Assembly: GCA_005281725.1 (NCBI GenBank)
Contig: SSBO01000003.1
Span: 206,154-270,153 of the forward strand
DNA length: 64,000 bases
Reading direction: 5' to 3'
From: Wuchereria bancrofti
Lineage: Eukaryota; Nematoda; Chromadorea; Rhabditida; Onchocercidae
The notes beneath the pieces were generated by a model that was not told the DNA's origin, ran no database searches, and saw only the letters and a program-made list of their open reading frames with translations. Position 1 is the stretch's first letter. Every line of letters starts with the position of its first letter. The translations under genes were made by a program, and so were the position numbers. This document shows positions 14,650 to 29,240 of this stretch, in pieces.

Positions 14650-16395
14650 TTAACGTATCATAGCTTTTTGAATAATTTTACGATGAATAAGAGTAACTGT
14701 CAATATTCTTTCACTTCCTTTTCCATGTGGTCTAATTTGAGAGGGATCAGATATTTGTGGATTCAGTATTTATTGGAATACAATTATTTTCGTCGAGTAT
14801 AACTTTGTTTAATAAGTATTAATATAATTTTGCTTAATAAGTATTGATATAACTTTGCTTAATAAGAATTAATATAATTTTGCTTAATAAGTATTGGTAT
14901 AACTTTGCTTAATAAGTATTGATATAACTTTGCTTAATAAGAATTAATATAATTTTGCTTAATAAGTATTGGTATAACTTTGCTTAATAAGTATTGATAT
15001 AACTTTGCTTAATAAGAATTAATATAATTTTGCTTAATAAGTATTGATATAACTTTGCTTAATAAGAATTAATATAATTTTGCTTAATAAGTATTGGTAT
15101 AACTTTGCTTAATAAGTATTGATATAACTTTGTTTAATAAGTATTAATGTAATTTTGCTTAATAAGTATTAATATAACTTTGCTTAATAAGTATTAATAT
15201 AACTTTGTTTAATAAGTATTAATATAACTTTGCTTAATAAGTATTAATATAACTTTGTTTATTAAGTATTAATATAATTTAGTTTGATAAATATCAATAC
15301 AATTTTGTTTAATAACTATCAATATAATTTGATTTGATAAATTTTAATATAATTTAGTTTGATAACAATGCACAATGTTAATTATCATATCAGTGTTATT
15401 GGGAATATTATCAGTATTGTCAATGAATCATTTAGTTGTCAAAAGTTACTAACTGATAAATTAATTTGGCTTTCTTTTTCTCACATTGCTTTTCATAAAT
15501 AATTTCTACCAAAATCTCATCTTTGGGAGTAATTTTTTCACTTTAATTTCTTTTTTGGTAAGAATTATAATACTTAATAGTAATGCTTAAGTTTATTTTA
15601 TATGCCTTATTGGTGATTCTTAATCAATGATTTTAGTTTTTGGATTAAAATTGATTTTAAATTTGCTTATAATTTTGCATGAAATGTGAGATCAATTTGC
15701 TATAACGATGAATAATTATATTAATTTTTCTATTCCTTAATTTTTCTCATTAATTTTTACCTTTGATGTATCTGAAAATTACATAAAACTCTATTTTAAG
15801 TTGCAATCTGTTAGTAAGATGTCGTTTTCTCAGTAATGGATAATAATTAGTAATTAATTAGTGATTATAATTTAATTGAGACGAATAAAATTTCAAAAAT
15901 TTTCTTGTCAAATATATGCATATATACCTATGTTACAATAATTTCTTAGTTAATATTTCTTCAAATTTTTTTTTTAAGGTAACTCTATCAATTTATTTAA
16001 CAGATTTAATTAAAACAATAGCTTGTATGAAATAGAAATTTTGAAACTATTGAAATTTCAAATTTTTACTTGCAATCATTATTTTATTGTTATTTTCTAA
16101 ATGAAAAAAAAGTCTATTTATTAATTTTTATATTTATTTCATCTTCATATTATTATAAATTAAGGAAGCAAAATTACTAATTTATTAAATTATTATTATT
16201 CATCAGAAAATTATAATATTTTTCTGACTTATTAAAATGCATTTGGAATATTTATGAGTGTTGAATTTAGTATATAATTATTATTTCACATGAATGATGT
16301 TTGAACCATCCATTTAATCATAGTAATTAACTGTAAGATTGCTCATTTTAAAATTAATCCAAAATTTGTCATCTAATTTGTCGCCATTTAGTGAG
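14650..16395 (-). other. Unassigned minus-strand coding-like segments
   Basis: Three short minus-strand open segments look protein-like. At 16395-16314 a segment follows an AATTCAG acceptor. At 15540-15454 a segment ends at a GTTAGT donor. At 14731-14650 a segment follows AAATTAG and ends in TAA. The last two join in phase. The first two do not join in phase with the donor I can see. At this AT content such segments are expected by chance, so I do not call a gene. Confidence 0.15.
14800..15360. repeat. 25-bp minisatellite with a 75-bp higher-order pattern
   Basis: About 20 tandem units of 25 bp share TTGCTTAATAAG followed by a variable A/T core. In the first half, three variants (TATTGATATAAC, AATTAATATAAT, TATTGGTATAAC) recur in order, giving a 75-bp higher-order period. 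The pattern degrades towards 15360. Confidence 0.9.
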
Positions 16396-16629
16396 CTGAA
16401 TTGAATACATAGCACAGACATATCATTATGACCGATACATTAAATTTATCACTGATTTAAATGCATCCAAATTTTAATTATTTGTCAGTAATTATAGACA
16501 ATCTAAAATTATTCTTGAATAGACGAAGTAATATTAAATTAATCCCACAATTTTTTTTTTTTTTATGATATTTAAACCTAAGAATAATTGGTGTACATAA
16601 AGCTTAAAAAATTTTATGCTATTGTTTAG

Positions 16630-16925
16630 AAACATTTATTATTATTATTAATTATTATTATTGTTATTATTATTTTATTACTGTTATTATTATTATTGTT
16701 ATTATTATTATAAATATTATCATTATTAAAAAACAGTGTAATAATAATTTCTATTACTACACAATTTTTCCTATCATTTTATTATTATTACTGTCATTAT
16801 TATTATTAATATTATTATTATTGTAATAATAATGTCTCAGTTTTTTTATTATTGTTACTATTATTATTGTTACTACAATTATTATTATTAATTATTACTA
16901 AATGATCAAATAATGTAATAATAAT
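16630..16925. repeat. ATT trinucleotide-rich tract
   Basis: Interrupted runs of ATT, GTT and CTG-like trinucleotides. Similar tracts occur at 530-600, 4990-5100, 12225-12385, 22700-22745 and 30300-30420. Confidence 0.8.
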
Positions 16926-19900
16926 TTTCCGCTCTCCTTTTATATTTAAACAATATTATAAATTAATTAACTCAAAATCTTCAACTTTTAATGAAATCAA
17001 TTATTTTGCATTTTTTTTTTTTTTTTTGTAACATTTATTTAGTTCGCTCATATGTTTCAGTTTTTTTTTTGCCATCTTTTTTTAGATTTTTTTATACTAA
17101 TTGATTGAATAAATTAATGAATATTTTGCCATTCTTTTTTTGCTAGTAATTTAAAAATTAGTAAAAACTAATTTTTAAATTATTGCAGTTTACAATTTTC
17201 GAAGATTTACAAACTTTTAGCTCTTTTAAGAATTATAACGAATTCTGAAGATTTTGAAATTATGAATTTAACAATGCTTTCATTGTTAACAATAGCATTT
17301 AACTAAAATTCTAATTGGATTGATAGCGTTGAAGTGCTACTTATCAATCATTTAAACATTATTTCATTACCGTGAAAAATATGGCTATGCTATTATTGAT
17401 GAATAGTTTGAATTTAAATAGCTGAATGAATGAAATTATAAAGTAAAAAATTTATCAATAAAAAAAAGTTCACAATGTTTGAAAGATTGAAGCTAAATGA
17501 AAATTGAAATTAATTATCAAATATTAAATTATCAAATGAAAAGTTAAAGTTAATTATCAAAAAGCAAAAAAAAAAAAAAAAACGAAAAGTATATAATTTA
17601 ATTTTTACATGTAATTTTTTTCAATCTTTATTTCAAAATTCCAGTCTAAAATTTCATCAAATTTAGAAACAAAATTTTTATTCCAATCAAATTTTGCCTA
17701 TTACACATAGATGAATACATTTTACCACTTATAAATTTATACATACACATTTAATTAAACATACTCACACATATTTTAATTGTTTCCGAGGTAACATTTC
17801 CTTTTACAAATTAAATCTGTTGAGAAATGAAAATGATTTGCGCTGTGTCATTTTATAATTTTAATTAAATCTATCTTCAGATGCACAAGTAATTTTCATT
17901 ATTAAACAATGTTGAAATTACTTAACGATGAGGATAAGATGAGGTCATTGTACTGGTCAATTTACCTGTCTAACCTTTTTCGATGATAGTTTGAGAAATA
18001 ATTATCAACCTCATCATTAATACTCTCATTTCATTTATTTTTATATTAATTCATTCATCCATTAAGCTGAATAAATGATCCGTAAATAGCCAACAGGCAA
18101 CCTATGTTGTCAACTCTACTACATTTGTTTACAATTAATAAACATTTTAAATTCTATGAAACTAAAATAGATAATAATTTTGTTATACGACTATAATAAT
18201 AATTAGTAACTCAGTTTTTTTTTTTTCAATTATTTACGTTGTCAAATATTATTATAGATATAATAATTTTAAAAATTATTGGAAAAAAGAAACAATAAAT
18301 AAAATAATGATGAAAAGATAAACGGTATTCGACAGATTCTATCAATTGATTATTTGAAATTATTTTATTTCCGACAATTTTTATCATTTTTTTTTACCAC
18401 CTGCGATTTAATTCATCCACTGCCATTCTTTATTTGTTTTTATTATCACTTTTTTATCTTTTTATCAGTAGTCATTGTTATTAGGATTATTATTAATATT
18501 ATCATGCTTTTATTATTATTATCATTATTATTATTGTAATCGTTTTTATTATTAATCATTATTTATCACATCATTGTATATTTTTAAACCAATTACTTTT
18601 TTACTTCTTATTCCATATATATTTTAAAACATTTTATTCATCATTCCTAATAAAATCTCTCTCTCTCTCTCTTCCAACCCAATAAAAATTTAAATTAATC
18701 ATCAAATGCATATTTTTAGTTTAATGAATTTTTGAATAAAAGTAGAAAAGAAATCATATTATTTTCTTTTTTTGACAAAGCTAAAAAAGACTGATTGACA
18801 AGTCATGCATGGTACATTTGTTTTAAATTGCTATTTGAAAATGAATAAAAATGATTACGAAGGCAAATTTTAGTCGAATATGTAAATTATTTTTCATTTT
18901 TTGTATTATTATGAATGGAAGCTTTCAAATGCAATATGTGTTGTTCTTTTTTTTTTAAATTAATATATTTGAAATTGTTAACTTAAAGTAAACAATTAGG
19001 CAATTTTTATTATTGAAATAGGATGAATTAACATAATTGATCTATTATCTTTCTATCTTTCTCATTTTTTCCTCCAAGTTTTTTCTTTTTTTTTTTTTGC
19101 TCCCTTAAAGGTAATTTGAATATTTAAATATTAATTCAACTTAAGTTGTCTATTCTTATGATATTTGTTATAAACTTTAATCGAACATAAAAATGATGAA
19201 AATGCAATTATAATAATTTATTCATGTCAACTAAAATATGTTAGCTGCATTTCATGATAGCTAATAAGTTGTTGCGGAATTATTTTTTTGATAATAAATT
19301 TCCTAACATTTTCGTTATATTTTCATAATATATTAAATGTAATTAATTTATTCACTAATTTCTGTTTCCTTTTTTTTTTTCAAGATTTTAATTTTTTTTT
19401 AAGATTTAAATTTTTTTAAATAGTTTTATTTATTCTTTTAATAAACATATTAATTTGGTAATTAAATGTATAAAGATGATATTAGCATTTGGATATCAAT
19501 ATTTTATAATGATAATAATGCATATTAAATGATATTAATTAGAAATTTGTTAAAATTGTTAAAACTTTAAACTAAGCGTAAAATTTTATTTAATTTTCTG
19601 TTTTTCTCTTTTTTTTCACACATTATTATTATTCTCTACGGATATTTTATAGCAAATAATAAATAATATAATCAATTATTATTATACAATGATTATAAAG
19701 CAATTTTTTTTTGTTTATCAATGCTTCCTTAATTTATGCCAAATTTTTTTGTTACTATTAAACATTTCCTTCAGGAATAATTAAATTTTTGCTTTTCTTA
19801 AAAATTGGCCATAAATTTTACTTATTTTTTAAGCTTTAAAAACAGTTTTTTACAGAAGAGAAAAATGATGTGTATGAACATAGTATAATATTTCATTAAA

Positions 19901-20036
19901 TTGTTCTTAAGACAATAACATTTATTAATTTACAAATCGATGCTCAAAAAAAAAGAAAGAAAAAAAGAAATCACACATGAATCATGCAATAATTAACTGA
20001 TAAATCGATCACATTAACTTAAAGAATATTTAGAAT

Positions 20037-20570
20037 GTGCCATTGTTGTTATCAGTATCTTCTAATATTCTCAGAATCTGCCCTTGTTGTTATCAGTGTC
20101 TTCTGATATTCTCAGAATCTACCATTGTTGTTATCAGTGTCTTCTGGTATCCTCAGAATCTGCCATTGTTGTTGTCAGTATCTTCTGATATTCTCAGAAT
20201 CTGCATTTGTTATCAGTGTCTTCTAATATTCTCAGAATCTGCCCTTGTTGTTATCAGTGTCTTCTGATATTCTCAGAATCTGCCATTGTTGTTATCAGTA
20301 TCTTCTAATATTCTCAGAATCTGCCATTGTTGTTATCAGTGTCCTCTGATATTCTCAGAATCTGCCATTGTTGTTATCAGTGTCCTCTGATATTCTCAGA
20401 ATCTGCCATTGTTGTTATCAGTGTCCTCTGATATTCTCAGAATCTGCCATTGTTGTTATCAGTGTCTTCTGGTATCCTCAGAATCTGCCATTGTTGTTAT
20501 CAGTGTCTTCTGGTATCCTCAGAATCTGCCATTGTTGTTATCAGTGTCTTCTGATATTCTCAGAATCTTC
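20037..20570. repeat. 41-bp minisatellite, about 13 copies
   Basis: The unit contains CTCAGAATCTGCC and TTGTTATCAGTGTC, with TATCTTC, GTCTTC and GTCCTC variants. It is richer in GC than its surroundings. Because 41 is not a multiple of three, any reading frame cycles through all three translations of the unit, so the open frames across it are not evidence of a protein. Confidence 0.95.
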
Positions 20571-23082
20571 ATCTTCAAATACTAATATATTAACATTGAT
20601 AAAATGCTAATATTACATATCATTGATAAAAAATTCTAATAAATCTTTTTTTCCATCTAACAAATTCATTTCCAATTATTAAAAAATTTACCACATTTTT
20701 TTTATTCATAATTATAATATTTCTTTATTATTATATTTTTCAAAAAAAACGAAAACAGCATATCAAATTTTCAGTTTGCTTAGTGATATTCATTTCTCTT
20801 TTAATTCATTCATTTCTCATTTCGTTCTTCTTCCTTCCAATGATTTATATTTTAAATCTTACTCATGAAATATTTCAATTTTACTCAAATAGAAGTAAAA
20901 TTATTATATTCAAAATTCCCAGAAGAATCATAACTGAGCATTAATGATAATAATAACATTTGAAGGGAAGCATATCATCTGTGAATCTATTTTACACCAT
21001 GTGGTAAATTTTTAAAAATTTATCCCTAAAATGTCACGATATGTTATGTTATAACGATGTTTCGAGAAGAAGCGATTTAACATGACCGATGATTTGTGAT
21101 TATTTATCTTCTTATCAGTCGATCTATCTATCTATACACTATCTATTTGTTCATCTATTTATCTGTTTATCTATATTTTGTACATACACAAGAAATTATT
21201 CGTCGGTTAAATCATTGACATCGCTTATACATTTGTAATTGTCATTTCTTCTTCTTCTTCTTCTTATTATTATTATTATTATCACTGTGATAATTTTAAA
21301 GCTAAATTTGTAAAATTTTGTTAAAAATAAAATATAAGAAAAAATTTGCTTAAATGCTTTAATTGCTATGATATATAATAAATAAACAATTGTATTTTTT
21401 GTGCAAACCGAGAGAAAAAAAATATCAAAAGTATAACATTGAAGTATAAATCATCGATTGATTATTGATTGATCGATTGCTTTTTTGATCGGTTCCTTTT
21501 TTTTTCTGGAATATTTAACATTAAAATAATGAATGAACTTTCTTTTTTTTCTTATATGCAAAATGTTTACTATTTGTTTACTTAATTATTCTTGAGGTTT
21601 ACCTCGGATATTTTTATTAATGCTAAATGCTACTATAATTATTATTGCTATTGCTAGAGTTATTATTAGATTTTTTCCTTTAACGGAAACCTGATCAGGA
21701 AAAGGATCATTATGAATGATATTATTACTCGCCGTATGGCACTATTATGTTAATGCTAATTTTCCGGTTTTGAGAATCTTATATTCGTTTTCAATTGTTA
21801 TAATTTTGCAAACTATTATTAATAATTCATAACATAACTCTTTTTTTTTTATTTACAGATAATAAAGCTGCAAGTGTATGATAAGAATGATAAGGATAAG
21901 TAAGAAAAATGATAGTTTATTTATTAGCAAAAATCGTTTATTATGCAAAATTTAGGTAATAAAATTATTTATTTTAATTAACTGAAATCAATAATCTGCC
22001 ATATATGCTTTGAGAGAAAAAGCAAATATCAAATATTCAAATGTATTTCATTTTTACTCGGACATTTTGCTAAATTAAAATCTAATAATTGAATAATTAC
22101 TTAACTTTTTCAGAGTATTAGATTGATTACTGATTTACTTTAAAGATAACTTTCACGTTATCAAAAAAAAAAAAGACGTTAAGAAAATTTATATAAATTT
22201 ATTAATACACTTTTTCCAATTTGGTGATAATATGGGGGAATGATTTCATTATTGCAATTTTGATAGATTAAAAGAAAAAAAAAATTAAATATGTGAATTA
22301 AAATAATTGCACATTATCCAGCGGAAAATTTATTATCAAACTGATTTGATTATAATAATTATTCGTATATAATTTAATTTTTATGAGATACTATTAAAGG
22401 TATTTCATTTTTTCATCTTTTTTATGCTAGAAGTATATTTTACATTATCATTTATAAATCCTTAAAATATTTTTGTTGAAGTTTTATCATTAATTTCTCA
22501 TAAGAATAGTAATTTGATAAACAATATCATTATTAAAAACAAATGAATTTATAGAAAATTTAATCAAAAACAATTAAAATTATCAAAATAAAAAAAATAA
22601 GGGCTAAATTTTTCTTTTATTTTTGAAAATTTTCAATGAAATATATTTTTAACTTATCCTATTCTTATTTAAATAAACGAAAAATCTAGAAGCTTACCAG
22701 TAATAATAATAATGATAATAATAATGATAATGATAATAATAATATACATAATTATGTACAACATGATAATTATAACTTAAAAATAATATAATTATAATTA
22801 AAAATAAAAATACATTAATAGCTAATAATAGTAGTAATAAATCATGATAATAGCACATCCAATATATAAAAATGAAATAAAATTTTTTTTTTTTTTAAAT
22901 ATTAAAATTATAAATGAAAGAATAAATGAATGGTTTGTTTATGCATTATCTATTGGCTTAAACTTAATTGTTCATATTATATGGCTGAATAATAAACCTT
23001 ACAAGAAGACTTGGAATAATGGTTCTTAACGAATAAAATGAAATAAAAGAGAGAGGGAGAGGGAGAGAGAGAGAGAAAGCAC

Positions 23083-23228
23083 CTGTGCAAGTCATTATTC
23101 ATTGTCACACCTATCCTGGATAGTACTCTCGGCCATATGTCACTCAATTCATTAACATTACTCTCATCCAATCTTATTAATCCTTTGAAACGTTGAAAAA
23201 TTTTTCTGTTAGTAAAGTTAATCGGTAG
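23083..23228 (-). CDS. Candidate isolated internal exon
   Basis: On the minus strand a good acceptor (TTGTTTCAG) is followed by 48 open codons and then a CACAG|GTGCTT donor, giving a 146-nt exon that starts in phase 0 and ends in phase 2. The translation begins LPINFTNRKIFQRF and contains LSDIWPRVLSRIG. It is not low-complexity, unlike almost every other open frame nearby. I do not recognise a family. No partner exon is secure. A protein-like segment with a GTAAGT donor in phase 0 lies about 3.3 kb upstream on the same strand, near 26520. It could be one exon of a long-intron gene or a chance frame. Confidence 0.25.
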
Positions 23229-23849
23229 CTGAAACAATCAAATATTTCATTTATCAATGATTTAAATTTAATCAATTTAAGCTTTCTTTTTTTTTTTTTA
23301 CTACAAATTTCATTCATCAATTATTGTTGTAGTAAAATTTTCACTTTATCTTTTTTTTAATTTTTTCTTTCTCATTATTAGTAGTATTTAAAAAAAAATT
23401 TTTTCTTAATTTTAATAAGAAAATTTGAAGTGATTATTGGAAATTTTAACATTTTATGATTTAAATTAAATTTGGAAAAGTTAAATTTATTGTATTCCCC
23501 ACTAGTTGCTTTGTTTGTTCAAAGAATTTTAAAAATTTTTTTTTAAAAAGTAAGTTTCGTGGTGAAAAAGCTTTTTGCACAATAAAGTATGTTATGATGA
23601 AAGTTTGAAAGTGAAAAAAATTATCTATTTTTATTTTATATTTTTTCTTGATTATTATGGAATTTTTATCGATAGATAAAATTTGATTAATCATTTCTTT
23701 TATCAGATAACTAACTATTCAATCATTTTTTTTTTCTAATTTATATTCTATCAGTTGATTATTTTAAAAATCATGCGATTATTCAAAAGTCATCTGATAT
23801 TTCATGTGGACTAATTTAAAATTTTAAAGACTGGTAAATGAAAAAAAAA

Positions 23850-24205
23850 AAAACTATAAAATGATTTATCTTATATACAATTATTGATTTTGTTGTAAAA
23901 AATTTTATGATATTTTGCAAATTAATTAAAAAAATTTGATAAGAAAATTTAAAAATTTATAATTAGCTATTATAATTAAAAAGTTTAGCAGGAAAAAAAA
24001 AACCATATCAAATGATTTAATACGATATACAATTATTGATGTGTTATAAAAATTCTACGAAAATTTTTGATTTGAAATTAATTCAAAAAAAAAAAAAACT
24101 TTTTTAATAAAAACCATATCAAATGATTTAATACTATATACAATTATTGATTTGTTATTTTGATTTGAAATTAATTTAAAAAAAAAAAAACTTTTTTTAA
24201 TAATA
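23850..24205. repeat. Diverged tandem repeat, unit about 110 bp
   Basis: Two clear copies start near 24000 and 24110, each with CATATCAAATGATTTAATAC, ACAATTATTGAT, then TTTGAAATTAATT and an A-run. A weaker third copy starts near 23850. Confidence 0.7.
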
Positions 24206-24599
24206 AAAATTAAAAATAATTGTATAATTTAGTTAATATCACATTTGAAAATTTTAGTAGATGAGAAAGAGACAAGGAATAATTATTTGAAAATGATTGA
24301 TAAATATTTTATTATTATGATTATAATATGAAGAATTGGATTTATGATATATACATTAGAATGATGTTTATTATTATTATTATTGCATGGACAAATCTGT
24401 TCATTCAAAACATTCTTTCAGGAAGCAACAATTGTGACATTTTTATTTATTCCTTTCTATTTGATTGTAAATAGATGATGATGAGAAGAAGATGGAATGA
24501 TATATTCTCAAGAGAATAAATTTGCTAAATTTATACAATTGCACAAATATTATCGATCAAAATCAAATATTATTACATTTGATTCCTTTGTATTTTAAA

Positions 24600-25080
24600 T
24601 TATCAATAATTATTATAAATTTAAAAAAAAAAAAAAGGAAAAGGTGACGAAGAAAAAAAAAGTTTATATGTATTAATTTAAAAAAAAAAAAAAAGAGAAA
24701 ATTTATATGCAAATTTGATTGCATTCTTTCCTTTTTCTTTTTNNNTTTTTGTTATTAATAAAAATGTTATAAAATATTTATAACAGTAACATTTTTACAT
24801 NNNNNNNNNNNNNNNNNNNNNNNNNNNNNNNNNNNNNNNNNNNNNNNNNNNNNNNNNNNNNNNNNNNNNNNAAAAAAAAACAATAATTATTATAAATTTC
24901 AAAAAAAGAAAAAGGCAACGAAGAAAAAAGTTTATATGTGAATGGAATTATATTAATTTAAAAAAAATTTATATGCAAATTTGATCGCATTCTTTCCTTC
25001 TTTTTTTTGTTAATAATAAAAATGTTGTAAAAATGTTATAAAATATTTATAACAATAATATTTTTACATATATGTGGTTA
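24600..25080. repeat. Near-identical sequence on both sides of an assembly gap
   Basis: The sequence from about 24602 to 24800 reappears from about 24880 to 25073, with indels in A- and T-runs. The gap of Ns at 24801-24871 lies between them and another NNN lies at 24743-24745. This fits contig ends that overlap but were not merged. Confidence 0.75.
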
Positions 25081-25809
25081 TGAAGAAAAGTGTACAATTT
25101 GTCAATTTTATCAATTTTGAAATGAAATGAAATTAAATTAAAGTGCTGTAGCATTTAGATTGCAATAAAATTGAAGAAATTGAATGAAATAAAAGTATTT
25201 GCTAAATTAATAAAATATTAGTAAGATATGAAAAAAAAAAAAAAGAAAACATATATGGTTAGATCATTTTTTTTTTCTTTCGTTATGAATCAAAATTTAT
25301 ATAAAATTGAAAAATGATGAATAAATTAGAAATTTAAAAATGAAAAGGAAAAAGAAAACGAAGCGCATCATGCATGTGAAGCTAATTACAGCAAAGAAAA
25401 TTAATGAGATATGTATATGTCATTTGTCATTAATCTTATTTCTTAATTTTTTGATTTGAAATATTTCGAAAGTTAAAAGCTAAGTATTATTTCGAAATGT
25501 CTCTTTTATGAGTGATGATTTGATAAGAAAATGAAAATGGAATTATTTCGAAATGGTTAATCCTATATGAGTGTAACTTTATGATTGGTTTATGATTAAG
25601 CAAAGAAATTTTCAAAAAATGATTCCATTTAAAATTTTAATTCTTTCACTTTTTTTTTTCAACTTTATGCTTATTTTTTATTTTATTATTTTTTTCTGTT
25701 GTTTACAAATTAATTTTCTGTTTTTCTCATTTTGTTTTCTATTTTAATTTTGCTTTAATAATTATTGCAAATATGCGTGCAATACATTTTGTACGTATGA
25801 GTTCATTCG

Positions 25810-26090
25810 CATTAATAATAATAACAATAATAGCAACAACAACAACAACAAAGATAACAACAATAACAACAGCGATAATAATAATTATTCTAACAACAAT
25901 TAATGCTATTATTATTACTGTTACTACTACAATATTTACTCTCACTTATATTACTTTTACAATAACAACAACAACAATTATTATTACTAATACAGAAATT
26001 GTAATGTCATTATTATTAATATTATTATTAATGCCATTATTATTATCATTATTATTATTAATGCTATTATTATTATCATACTAATAGCAG
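25810..26090. repeat. Trinucleotide-rich tract (ACA, ATT, ATA)
   Basis: ACAACA and ATTATT runs produce long open frames on both strands with Thr/Ile-rich or Val/Ile-rich translations. These are compositional, not genes. Confidence 0.8.
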
Positions 26091-28374
26091 CTATTGCTAA
26101 TATTAGTATAGAAAAATTAGTATTCAAAAAATAATTAAAAGAAAAAAATATTTATAATAAGAAATGATAAAATTTTCGGTTGATGGTATTATCATTTTGT
26201 TAAATATAACAATTTTTTTAATTTTGATTAAAAAATATTAAATTTCAACAAAAGAAGCTTCTTCTTTCTTTTTTTTTGTTATGGTTTTTCCTTTTTTTTT
26301 TTCATTGTTACATTATTTTATTAGCAATGAAAAAGTCTACGAAAATACAAAAAAAAAAACTTTAACTTAAACCAATAACTTTTTAAACATCAATGATGCA
26401 ACTATTATTGATATAAATGAATTCAATTAATTACTAATTGAATTCATATTTTTCATTAAATCATTTATAACAGATACTTTTAACATATTTTATTTTTAAA
26501 TTTTTATTAATGATACTTACATTTAGTAAAAATTCTCCATGCCATCCGCTATTTGACAAATCTTTTAATCATTCGGTAAAAGATAAAGGAAATTATCGAT
26601 GCACAAAGTCGGTTTCCAAATAGTAAATTACCATTTTTTTGTATTCAAAATATCTTTCCAGCAGTGAAAATTGTTTATGGCAACTATTTCATTCCAAGGA
26701 CAATGCTTTTTTTTTCATGATAATTATCATTATTTATCATTATTATTACTATTATTATAATTTTCATTATTATTATTTACAAAATAACTTGAATTCTTGC
26801 AATTTATTGAAATTATACGATATTCATCAGTAAATTACAATAATTTCTCAAAATTCATCACAGTTTTTTTTTTTTTCATTCTCATATGAATCATTTTTAT
26901 TTTTCCATATTATTTCACTTTTTTTTTGTTTAACTTATATCAGATTTACTCAATCAATGAGAAAGTACATGAATCATTTTTTTGTTTTGAATATTATTTC
27001 TACTCATCAAAAAAATTAAAATAATGACAATTATAAATTCATCAATTTATTTATTTAAATTTTGTTTATTTTAGAAAAGTATAACCTTGATAATATTACT
27101 ATATTTTTTAAACAACTAAGCAAAAAACTTCATTTTTCTTCAAAAAATTTCAATCGTTTTATTTTGCGATTACTTTTTAATTATTGTCTAACACATTTAT
27201 TTACTCTTATTTTTATTTGTGAATTCACTAGTCGTTTTATTTTGCAATGAAAATTAATTACTTACTGCAATAATTTATCAAGCAAATAATTACGATCATT
27301 ATTATACTTGGAAAGAAAAAAACAATATCCCAATTATATAAATAGTCAGCATTTCTGAATTAAGATTTAATTTTCTTATCACTAATAATTTAAATTTTAA
27401 ATTCAAATTTTGTAAATTATTAATACAGTTTGTGCTAACATTTCTATATTTTCAAATGAAATTATTGATTAATTATGCATTCAACCACTATTATCTTTGT
27501 TTTTAATTTATTTTAAATTTTTTTGGTTAGTTATTTAATTGAACTTTTTCTTTTTGCAAAACTATTACGCATTATTTTACTAATAAATTTTTAATTGTTA
27601 TAATTTGTTTACTTCTTTGATAGCACATATTACTCTATAAATAGTCTTAATTTGGTCATTTCATTTTCATTTCAAAAAATTTTGATAGTTAGATAGAATG
27701 AAGAAAATTTTTTGAAAGTACGTTATTTACTGAAATAAAAAAATAATTAATAAAAAAGTAAATGATCAAATAAGTTTTATTTACTTGAAAAAAAAAAAAT
27801 TCATTCATTAATTTATCAATTACTATGACGTATTTATAAAAAAATTGCAAAAATCACAGAGTAGTGAAAATTTTTAAATTATTAAATTATTATGGAATTT
27901 GAGGAAATGAAAATGAAATAATTGACATTAAATTTAAATTTAATTATTAGTAGAATATGAAATACAATCTGCTATGAAATTGCTAAGGAATTTATTACTA
28001 ATAATTGATATTATAATATTTTTCACTTTCAGAATTAATATATCAGTTTATTTCGGTTTTAATATTTTATTACAAACAAATTATCAATCAATGAAAAAAA
28101 AGCATTAATCATTTATTTTGTATAAATCATATAAAAATCTGCAAATTTTTATGCTTTAAAATTATTTTAATATCAAAAATTAAGATAACAAAATTTAACT
28201 CTCTCTCTCTCTCTCTCTTTCTCGTTCTGTTTTTTTATTAGTCTATAATTTTTGTAATTATAAAAATCAAATTTTAATGCTCATTAAAACTATTCCATTT
28301 TTATTTTATTACAAGAAGGACAAAAAAGAGTTTATTATCATTTAAAACTTTAAATTTGCTCTGTTGTTTTTTTT

Positions 28375-28870
28375 TTAAACTCAAATTTATTAATAGCATT
28401 CCTTTTTCATCTTTTTTCATTTTTCCTGCCCTTTTATTTTAATCATAAAATATCTAAACAATTTTACTTTATTATAAGTGATAAATAAAAAATTGAAAAA
28501 ATTTCCTTTTTTTTCACATAAATTACTATTAATAACATTGGAAAATAATAAATTGTTTTATTTTTCTTTTTATTTTATTGCAAATTTCCTCTCATAAATT
28601 ATTGAAATAAATATTAGCTAATTACATAAATATATATTACTTCATATTATAATTTAGCTGCATACATATTATAAATTATCAGATTTTTATAAATTATAAT
28701 TTTTTCATGAAAATATTTTTTATAAATTACATTTTTATGAATTACATTTTTTTTTCTTCTTTTTTCTTTTTTCCTGCCCTTTTATTTTAATCATAAAATA
28801 TCCAAATAATTTCACTTTATTATAAGTGAAAAATAAAAAATTGAAAAAATTTCTTTTTTTCCACTTAAAT
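28375..28870. repeat. Duplicated segment of about 110 bp
   Basis: A block containing TTTCCTGCCCTTTTATTTTA and TTATTATAAGTGA occurs at about 28415-28520 and again at about 28765-28870. Confidence 0.75.
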
Positions 28871-28884
28871 TACTATTAATTATT

Positions 28885-29240
28885 ATTACATATATATACT
28901 CTTATACATTTAAGTACTATTATATAATTTATTATTAATTTTATATATTCATATTTTGCATATTAATATATTATATATCATACTCTTATACATTTAAGTA
29001 TTATTATATAATTTATGTAATTTATTATTAATTTTATATATTCATATTTTATATATTAATACATAATTTATTATTTATTATATATTATACTTATTGTATT
29101 ATTATATATTATATTGCATGTATTATTATTACATATATACATACTCTTATACATTTAAGTATTATTATATAATTTATGTAATTTATTATTAATTTTATAT
29201 ATTCATATTTTGCATATTAATATATTATATAAATGTTATT
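28885..29240. repeat. Three diverged copies of an AT-rich unit
   Basis: The words ACTCTTATACATTTAAGTA and TTATTAATTTTATATATTC recur three times, starting near 28898, 28981 and 29142. Confidence 0.75.

Noticed and set aside
20037..20610. Plus-strand frames across the 41-bp repeat
   Set aside because: Frame cycling through a non-multiple-of-three repeat explains them.
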